A stretch of 64,000 bases of DNA from Clonostachys chloroleuca (lineage: Eukaryota; Ascomycota; Sordariomycetes; Hypocreales; Bionectriaceae). The position numbers and the translations under genes are program-made. Numbering within the stretch: position 1 is the stretch's first letter; the number at the start of each line of letters is the position of its first letter. Shown one piece after another: positions 58,601 to 64,000 of the stretch. The stretch covers positions 32,426,001 through 32,490,000 of the forward strand of contig JBANAY010000003.1 of the NCBI GenBank assembly GCA_037952775.1, given 5' to 3'. The notes under the pieces were generated by a model. It saw only the letters and a program-made list of their open reading frames with translations. It was not told the DNA's origin and did no database searches.

Positions 58601-58678
58601 GGAGGAGATGCAGCCCTGGGTGGCTTCGATGGAGGATCTGGCGGATGCAAGTGCGAATGGAAAAATTGGAATTCATAG
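55634..58678 (+). CDS. Large single-pass membrane protein (fungal 'glycoprotease family' by annotation habit; no protease domain)
   Basis: 1014 residues, no intron. The N-terminal about 590 residues are Pro/Ser/Thr-rich and disordered. They contain short ordered blocks: LRKETEDWEEWEDDDVTTPI, KRLKSRHRQKAQNAKAGIKL, and PPKFVDAAALRALEGEPTSA followed by SVGNWNWFKK. A Cys/Arg-rich basic stretch (RVGGCWRGRGCVPKSGCFG) precedes one transmembrane helix, WLGVIIAAILALILIIVLSV, at about 610-632. The C-terminal about 385 residues should lie outside the cytosol. They hold N-glycosylation sites in WVNLTDF, WDNSTQK, TDNVTAT, NNRTEE, GNGSRS and GNRTEK, plus conserved-looking Trp and Cys. I recall homologs throughout ascomycetes labelled 'glycoprotease family'. 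No TsaD-type motif is present in this chain, so the label is probably carried over from the true family member next door. Function is unknown; topology is inferred. Confidence 0.8.
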   Translation: MAPQTMPRTHLAPPSLRKETEDWEEWEDDDVTTPIEPVEQVHMETQAATPGSKSNSRASRQSLVKVKRLKSRHRQKAQNAKAGIKLITDMATLGRQNRGTVWTPDSRPPKFVDAAALRALEGEPTSASVGNWNWFKKDKGRSPQSAAPPASALTLGNGVSPDGQHIMIGLSIDQNDQQMYANNNNNSTNTTTQTPDIPGPSLGMTSTEHLISVWSPDTPTPDTTSSHTFRAVSSVYSQVPNPARIVPSVDPEAPPVPVLPKTYKHTSVQRVKSMEATPSTPEEDDAGTPCTLFEEDASPAPKKQAAQQKSPILTLKAYTSTLTPDSAASKSRGWWDHVVTPFMDSKRFTFSNQMVKADSPRFDSPSEHSPSPPVREMDMDEKRIISDFLAVPVPSAGKPPSIKVPTPRRSPSPRLVDTRDESPGESSAQTSPVSADSALGSVQKALFDSPNPSLADQPPPYSPPKKNAPAPIRYRAVFPPGHFLHAQFPPSPRPQTPGSAGLGATMTSQRATPMLDVPITPTVPRDMPEAPSMPLPNRPAGTFIPQEHSLGATGSENKVERQRRRHEKEEVVARRVGGCWRGRGCVPKSGCFGRTGAEGRKRRRTWLGVIIAAILALILIIVLSVMLTRPHSQEVHSIWVNLTDFPPMPTGVLTFEGPDNTVSRSGCTEPSTLWSCSLPKEQHDSVSPYKPNQPTIIMQIQWDNSTQKSWNVPNGDAPKSVARRALGGPAHAASVLRTRETNKFTPSPEAPDYKEMWFLGETTDNVTATEKAGEPAPFYISILDDASKPVENPVLSKRQTTIGDGNFIKNYISAPDLLEDGTPAPAVLFPKPVQQPVRLFDRGLPTERYAFYTYFKRTIYLKSTAANNRTEEPVPLDEDGGCAKTEANYLATWSQTRMLVQIWTKRLDQNNVKLLGNGSRSGNEDSNGLSRPGTMPYPVTVTLDTHGGNRTEKFVWMWPMDARQKLDTDSPKLMSNNLDYAGTVINHRSGGDAALGGFDGGSGGCKCEWKNWNS

Positions 58679-59116
58679 ATGGTTGCATGGTTTTATGAAC
58701 ATATGAAAGCGATAGCATATTGGCCTTTTGGATCATACATAATAATAGTTAAACAAAATCAAATCTTGGCGAATAGACTGGATCATTTCAGATTTAACCT
58801 GATAGTAACATTTTGTGAGACCTACGCACTCCAGTATCAGTTTCTCTAACGGGGTTGTAAGTGAAGAGACCATTGTTCCATCGCAGCATCTTCAATATGA
58901 CATGACTAAGAAGTACACGGCAGAACAATACCTACATTGTTTTCACTATTAGCTCATTGTGATATTTCATCAAGAAATGCCTTTTTAGACAACGAGTCGT
59001 GGAAAAATCATGAATGCGGTGTGGTATAAGAGAGGATAGAGTGGGGCATGTTCTACGAAAATCCAACGACACACCACCAAGCTTCCAAGCTTCACAAGCT
59101 CGACAACGACGAGGCC
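58679..59116. other. Intergenic, qri7 promoter
   Basis: A 438-bp spacer between tandem genes. It should contain the qri7 promoter and the 3' end of the membrane-protein gene. No motif stands out. Confidence 0.5.
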
Positions 59117-60604
59117 ATGTCCTACGATGCTCTCCTCCTCTGCAATCCCGCTAGGTGGAGGGTCCTGGCCAGATGCACCACCAAAGCTTACCGCACGGCA
59201 CGGTCCTCCCGCCGCAGGCCACTCACGACCCTCGCGATAGAATCGTCCTGCGACGACACGGGCGTCGCCATCCTCACCCGCAACCATGACGGGAGCCCCG
59301 AGAGCAAGGGCCCTACACACTCCCTGCTCTTCAACGAGTTCATATCCTCCGACCACCGCGAGTTCCGAGGCATTGAGCCCATGGTCGCCGTGAAAGGCCA
59401 CACCAGCTCGCTCGCGCCGCTTCTGCGCAGAGCCATTCACCACCTCCCCGACGCCACGGATGTGGACGTCACAAACTCAAGGGAAGGCTCGAGGAGCAGT
59501 AAGATATGCTGGGCGGAGGACGGCAGGCCAAAGAAGGTCCCCGACTTCGTGTCCGTGACGCGGGGACCGGGTAACATGTCCAACCTGTCCGTCGGCCTCA
59601 ACACGGCCAAGGGCCTCGCCGTCGCCTGGGACGTCCCCCTCGTCGGCGTACACCACATGCAAGCCCACGCCTTGACGCCCAGATTGGTGAGCGCGCTGGG
59701 GATGAAGCCGGCCGCTGACACCGGCAGCAACAAGAGACCGGCCCGCGGCTCAAAGGGGACCAACAAGCAGCAGCAGACCTCCGACAGCACATCGCCAGAA
59801 TTCCCCTTCCTCTCCCTCCTCGTCTCCGGCGGCCACACCCAGCTCGTCTACTCCAAGTCCCTGACCGACCACCACATCGTCGCGTCCACCCTCGACGTCG
59901 CCTTGGGAAACCTCCTCGACCACGCCGCCCGCGACATCCTCCCCGCCGAAGTCCTGGCCACCGTCCCCGACGTGAAATACGGCCGCCACCTCGAGGCCTT
60001 CGCCTTTCCCCAGGGCGGCACCGACGAAGAGTATGCCTTCTACCCGACCCCCACCGCCCGCGCCTACGAGCTCGCCAGCCTCGAATCGGGCTACGAGTGG
60101 TTCCTCCCCGCCCCCATGGCCAAGGACCGCAAGCTCGCCTTCTCCCTCTCGGGTCTCGGCTCCTCCGCCTCCAACATCGTCGCCCAGATCTCCTCCACTC
60201 AGCACTCTTCTGAGGGGGAAGAGGTCGAGGAGCGCCGCGCCCTCGCCCGCCACACCTTCGCCGCCGCCTTCCGCCACCTCGTCGGCCGCATCATCATCGC
60301 CCTCGAGGACCGCCGGGACCTCCGAGACTCCCTCCCCTCAACGCTCGTCGTCGCGGGAGGCGTCGCCTGCAACCGCTTCCTCATGCACGTCCTGCGCAGC
60401 ACCCTCGCAGCCCGCGGGTACGGGCGCATGCGCATCGTCGTGCCCCCTCCGAGCCTCTGCACCGACAACGCCGCCATGATCGCCTGGGCCGGCATGGAGA
60501 TGTACACGGCGGGGTGGCACACCGACCTGGACGTCCTGGCCATCAGCAAGTGGCCCATGGACCCGGATCGGGGGAGGGCATTATGGGTGCGCCTGGGTGG
60601 CTGA
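59117..60604 (+). CDS. qri7: Mitochondrial tRNA t6A37 threonylcarbamoyltransferase (Qri7/OSGEPL1)
   Basis: 495 residues, no intron. This TsaD/Kae1-family enzyme transfers the threonylcarbamoyl group to A37 of mitochondrial tRNAs that read ANN codons. The start at ATG 59117 gives MSYDALLLCNPARWRVLARC followed by an Arg-rich, acid-poor presequence; the longer form from ATG 59048 is less presequence-like. Conserved parts are TLAIESSCDDTGVAI, VTRGPGNMSNLSVGLNTAKG, the metal-binding VGVHHMQAHAL, FPFLSLLVSGGHTQLV, KLAFSLSGLGSS, VVAGGVACNRFLMHVLRSTL and PPPSLCTDNAAMIAWAGMEM. Inserts near residues 105-130 and 175-200 are basic and low in order, unlike bacterial TsaD. Third codon positions are strongly C/G-rich compared with the gene upstream. 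Single-subunit action, as for yeast Qri7, is expected. Confidence 0.93.
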   Translation: MSYDALLLCNPARWRVLARCTTKAYRTARSSRRRPLTTLAIESSCDDTGVAILTRNHDGSPESKGPTHSLLFNEFISSDHREFRGIEPMVAVKGHTSSLAPLLRRAIHHLPDATDVDVTNSREGSRSSKICWAEDGRPKKVPDFVSVTRGPGNMSNLSVGLNTAKGLAVAWDVPLVGVHHMQAHALTPRLVSALGMKPAADTGSNKRPARGSKGTNKQQQTSDSTSPEFPFLSLLVSGGHTQLVYSKSLTDHHIVASTLDVALGNLLDHAARDILPAEVLATVPDVKYGRHLEAFAFPQGGTDEEYAFYPTPTARAYELASLESGYEWFLPAPMAKDRKLAFSLSGLGSSASNIVAQISSTQHSSEGEEVEERRALARHTFAAAFRHLVGRIIIALEDRRDLRDSLPSTLVVAGGVACNRFLMHVLRSTLAARGYGRMRIVVPPPSLCTDNAAMIAWAGMEMYTAGWHTDLDVLAISKWPMDPDRGRALWVRLGG

Positions 60605-60933
60605 AGAGATAGATGAGACTCTTTACCGAAATGCAGCTTCAGATCTGTAGGATGCCGCTGTGATGTATAACTACCTGTAGAACTAACTGTACAATACGCC
60701 AAAATCGCATGATCAAGAAGAAAGGATTTATGGGACATGATGTAAGAAATAAAAGAATAATAATTTGTTTACGCCAAGCAAGTAGATTTGTTTTATTGTG
60801 AAGGTCGTATATAATACATGGTCAAGAGTCCTCCGATTATCTGGTCCAAACAGTTCTTTTGAGGACGGATCTATGCCACGCTCTCTACGATAAGTCCCAA
60901 GCCATCCAACCCGGTCTCGCACAACAAAACATC
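60605..60933. other. Intergenic, convergent 3' flanks of qri7 and PRE2
   Basis: A 329-bp spacer with AT-rich 3' UTR character (AATAAAAGAATAATAATTTG near 60,750). No other signal is seen. Confidence 0.5.
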
Positions 60934-61860
60934 CTACTCCAGAGCGCTTGTAACATTTGAGAACTCTCCCTTCTCCAACTTGGTCTTCCAGAAGATGGGG
61001 TTTGTGTCGTTGAAGCCGTGGTGCGTCCAGCCCTTCTCCTCAATGTGGTACAGGTTGATATAACCACCAGAGAACGCATCACGGTGAGTTGCGGCAAGAA
61101 TACTCCTCCTTCCCAGCTCGAGAGCGTCCTCGACGCCCAGCTCGTAGTCGTACTCGGTGTCCAGCACACCGTAAGCAAACGTCTGACCACTGCCGACGCA
61201 GAAGAGGTTGCCGGCCACACGGGTGCCGTCGCTGTCGACGTAGTACAGCGCAGGTCCCTCCTCAAGGGTGACGCCGGCACACATGGTGCCCATGCTGAGG
61301 CCCATGCCCTTGTAGCTGTAGACGAGGTTGGCGAGGATCTTGGAGGCAGCGGCGACGCTGATACGGCGCTTGTGACGGAGCTCGTGAAGGCGGCACTGCA
61401 TGCCCAGCCAGCCGAGCCAGTACTGGCAGTCTGCAGCGCCACCAGCAAGGGTTCCGAGCAGGACGCTGTTGATCTCGATGACCTTCTTGACGGTCTGCGA
61501 GGCAATCCAGTCACCGGCCGTGGCACGAGAGTCGGTAGCGACGATGATGCCGCCCTGGAATCGGAAGGCCAGGGTCGTTGTTCCGTGGGCAATCTTGATG
61601 GGGCAGTCAGGGTTGGATCTATCATCGGTGGCAGCTCGGAGCCATTGTGAGGGCTGTTATCATCATCAATCATGGTCAGCTACTTGTCCGGACACCGTCT
61701 GAAGCTTATGCATATGCATCGGGTTACTGACATGGGCGACGGGGGGCATGGCAAACTTCAGAGACAATGGGGTCTCTGTGTTCATCAGCTCCTCGGTCTC
61801 ATCCTTGAAGTCCTCATTGTGGAAAGCCGGTCGGCTGTATTTGGCAACTAGAGTATTCAT
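60934..61860 (-). CDS. PRE2: 20S proteasome subunit beta type-5 (PRE2)
   Basis: 282 residues from exons 61860-61732 and 61653-60934. The intron (61731-61654) has donor GTCAGT, branch site CTGAC and acceptor AACAG, and falls in phase 0, joining FAMPPVAH to [17 protein letters not shown]. Beta-5 carries chymotrypsin-like activity. The propeptide ends at Gly67 and the mature chain starts [20 protein letters not shown], so Thr1 is residue 68, with Asp17, Arg19 and Lys33 in place. Position 45 (mature numbering) is Leu, in [12 protein letters not shown], where yeast and most species have Met. The rest is standard: [60 protein letters not shown], and [21 protein letters not shown] longer minus-strand frame over the same DNA is a shadow. 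Identity is certain. Confidence 0.95.
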
Positions 61861-62978
61861 TGTGGGTGCTGGTCAAGCTCGTCGCTGCTCTACCGACTGT
61901 CGGGACCTCTGGGCTGCTGGCAATCGGTTCACCGCCGGGCTTGGCTAAATATCAATACGTCTCAAATACGAGATCGACGGAGGGCGTATTGAAAGGATGG
62001 ATCGATGGGTGGTGGGTGGTGAGGTTGAGCGAGGGAGCTGGTAGACGAAGGGTCACAGTGCTCGCTCGAGGTAAGTAGGCTGCTTCTGGATCGCGCGTCA
62101 CTCAGTGTGCCTGCTGCTGATAGTGGGTGGTGCTCTGGTAGCTGTGGAAGGTACATCCCACCACAGTCTGTTCCCCACTTCCAAAAGTAGTTGCTGCCTA
62201 TTATATAAGGCATCGATATATGGCTCAGTCAGCACGCCGTTGAAGACCACATCACAACCACCTTCTTGTAATGAAGTTATTAGGTAGATAGTATTCATGA
62301 TACTCTGAATTCCACCTCTATGCTACGGTAGGTATCCGCTGTCGCCATCAGACAGCACTTCTAGGCATAACACACTCTGAACAGGCAACTCACACTTGCA
62401 CTAAGAGAATTGAAACGACGAATGCGATAGCTGTTATTTCTAGATACATACAGCCTGAGAGCCGCTCATGTTCTTTGCAGACATGGCATTCGTACTGAGC
62501 TTTGAACACGCTGCTTCGACGAGAAATCCTACACACCACTTTCCAGCACTCCTAAGAGGGCTCACCGGCAACCAGGCCCTCCGTTCAACCAAACAGAATA
62601 CGGCTCGACTCACAATCATTGATATCCCAGAGCCCAAGATAAGTATGTACCATACCACAGAGCCCAGAGGTAGAAGCAAAAGTTGGAAAGAAAATAGAAA
62701 ACAAGAAGGAAGAAAGGAAACCCATTATTAATTTCTCCCCGTCATACCCATCCAATCCCCGCGATACTCCAAAATGCAGCTTGGAACCGAACATACCGAA
62801 AATAGGCTTATAGAAAATAAAACACGATAAAATGAAACGAAAGACCAAAGACTGAGGCGTGAGATTATTTTTGTTTCAAACGAAGGCATCGTAGTAATGC
62901 TCAACGGTGATTCATCGCTGAAGAATCTGATGAGAGCTGGGCAGCCAGCCACGCATCATCAAATGCGGCTGTTCCCGA
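61861..62978. other. Intergenic, PRE2 promoter and tricalbin 3' flank
   Basis: The first about 500 bases should be the PRE2 promoter; a GGTGG-rich stretch at 62,005-62,025 is notable but is not the classic Rpn4 box on inspection. The rest is AT-rich 3' flank. No gene is seen. Confidence 0.5.
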
Positions 62979-64000
62979 CTAGTGGCTAGGAGTGGTCTCC
63001 CGGCTGCTGCGGCCCGCATCTCGCTTGCTCAAGAGGCCGCGTCGCAAAGGCTTGGGACTCTCACCCAATGGATTGGACGTCTCAGTTGGTTGGAAAGCGC
63101 TCTTCAGCGTAACCGTGCCACTGCCCACAGTAAGATCCTTGGCAAGACCGGCACCGCTCTCGTCCACAAAGTAGATGTGCTCGCCTAGGTCATCGTCACT
63201 GCCGAACAAGTGCTCACCCTTGACCTCAATCTTGAATTGGGCGTCTGGCGCGCAGACAATTTTGAAGGATTCGTCGAAAACCCAGTGTCCACCGGGAGAT
63301 TTGAAATGCTTGGTCTTGCCCACACTCTTCTCCTTGGGCAAGATTTGAGTGATTGAGACATACAGATCAGCCGACGGAGGATAGTCGGAGGCGCTAACAA
63401 CGGTGAATGTAGCGGTACCGCTCCCCGCACCAGGGACCATGGAGCTGCGAACAGACGCACCCCCGAAGCTCTTAGTGCGGGAATGAGGAGTTTGTCCGTT
63501 GCTTGTCACGGGACGGTCTATGGGTGAGTCCGATACAGCGTTCGGTGACAGTATAGGCTCCTCAGTAGCCATGATAGTTGGAAGAGTGTGTCCATTGGTT
63601 TTCACTTCCTCATCCTTCTTACCAAAGAGGCCTTTCCTGAGGAATGTTGCGCTTCTTCCGACACCCGATCCCACAACGCCTGCAACAGCGGCTCCGCCCT
63701 TGAAGGGGGCACCTGCCACGCCGGTGACAATGCGTCCTGGGGTGGAAGCGAATGTTCCAGCAAAGGTTGAGGTTCCCTGCCTTGCCCGGCGAATGTAATC
63801 TGGTCGGAACAGAAGCCTGATACGGACACTTCCGGATTTCCCATCCAGGATATAACGACTTTCAGAGGCCTTGAAGGGATCGAGAGACTCCAAGTTGATG
63901 CTGGCAGCGCCCAAGAAATCGGGCTTGTCGGCAAAGTCGTAGTCATAGACGTTGACCACCAGGTTGGCGGCCGTTCTAGAAGGAACATCTACCTCGAAAT
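62979..64000 (-). CDS. Tricalbin-like C2-domain protein, 3' part (runs off the window)
   Basis: The frame is open to the right edge, so only the C-terminal about 340 residues are present; the last codon is TAG/TGA-closed at 62979. It resembles the C-terminus of tricalbins (Tcb1-3, extended synaptotagmins), which tether the ER to the plasma membrane. The visible part begins at the end of a C2 domain (VNVYDYDFADKPDFLGAASI, then VRIRLLFRPDYIRRARQGTS). FAGTFASTPGRIVTGVAGAP, a hallmark of this region in fungal tricalbins, follows. A Ser/Thr-rich linker leads to a second C2-like domain (ATFTVVSASDYPPSADLYVS to IEVKGEHLFGSDDDLGEHIY). The tail is basic (SPKPLRRGLLSKRDAGRSSR). The SMP domain and upstream C2 domains would lie beyond the window. 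Family call from memory. Confidence 0.85.
   Translation of the reverse strand, partial: FEVDVPSRTAANLVVNVYDYDFADKPDFLGAASINLESLDPFKASESRYILDGKSGSVRIRLLFRPDYIRRARQGTSTFAGTFASTPGRIVTGVAGAPFKGGAAVAGVVGSGVGRSATFLRKGLFGKKDEEVKTNGHTLPTIMATEEPILSPNAVSDSPIDRPVTSNGQTPHSRTKSFGGASVRSSMVPGAGSGTATFTVVSASDYPPSADLYVSITQILPKEKSVGKTKHFKSPGGHWVFDESFKIVCAPDAQFKIEVKGEHLFGSDDDLGEHIYFVDESGAGLAKDLTVGSGTVTLKSAFQPTETSNPLGESPKPLRRGLLSKRDAGRSSRETTPSH

Noticed and set aside
60885..61673. Long minus-strand frame over the PRE2 gene
   Set aside because: It is a Ser/Thr/Arg-rich shadow in the wrong frame. The true PRE2 exon lies in another frame with complete family identity.

Overview
This window is fungal nuclear DNA, most likely from a filamentous ascomycete (Pezizomycotina, probably Sordariomycetes). 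Several genes carry short GT-AG introns (about 47-230 bp) with CTAAC/CTGAC-like branch points. The proteome includes a MoaA-MoaC fusion of the cnxABC type, a fungal LAA1/HEATR5, GH16 and GH94 enzymes, a GH34-type mannosyltransferase family member (GT34/Mnn10) and small cysteine-rich secreted proteins. Intergenic DNA is long and gene density is low. I see no rRNA, tRNA, CRISPR array or intact transposon.

Layout. 0-3 kb: 3' end of a HEATR5/LAA1 trafficking gene (+). 4.4-5.7 kb: RRM-type RNA-binding protein (-). 7.2-8.8 kb: WRAP73/Wdr8 WD40 protein (-). 10.5-12.7 kb: molybdenum cofactor gene cnxABC (+), with the splice donor placed inside the last codons of the MoaA half. 16.4-17.3 kb: FYVE zinc-finger protein (+). 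18.4-19.9 kb: ELO fatty acid elongase (-). 23.7-25.5 kb: SDO1 (+) and ribosomal protein uS13/RPS18 (-), convergent. 26.6-28.8 kb: a small cysteine-rich secreted protein and an unknown Ser/Thr-rich protein (both -). 33.2-37.9 kb: a sucrose/alpha-glucoside type transporter (+), a small secreted protein (-) and a GH16 glucanase (-). 41.4-44.9 kb: a 35-codon small ORF (+), an alkylmercury-lyase-like protein (+) and a Mnn10-type mannosyltransferase (-) with a one-base frameshift. 47.5-49.9 kb: GH94 cellobionic acid phosphorylase (-). 50.6-54.3 kb: an AT-rich accessory island with a frameshifted coiled-coil gene, an Hsp70-like relic and another broken coding remnant. 55.6-64 kb: a large single-pass membrane protein (+), mitochondrial Qri7/OSGEPL1 (+), proteasome beta-5 PRE2 (-) and the 3' end of a tricalbin gene (-, runs off the window).

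How the genes relate. Core housekeeping genes (trafficking, Moco, ribosome, proteasome, t6A modification, membrane contact sites) are interspersed with carbohydrate functions: GH16 glucanase, disaccharide transporter and GH94 phosphorylase. They are separate transcription units, and nothing here looks like a biosynthetic cluster. The most unusual pieces are the cnxABC splice/stop arrangement, the Q-x-x-H-H box in the elongase, the MerB-like protein, the 78-aa secreted protein, the 35-codon ORF and the decayed island at 50.6-54.3 kb. Three coding regions (43.56, 50.94 and 54.15 kb) need a single-base correction to keep frame, so either assembly indels or genuine gene decay must be considered.
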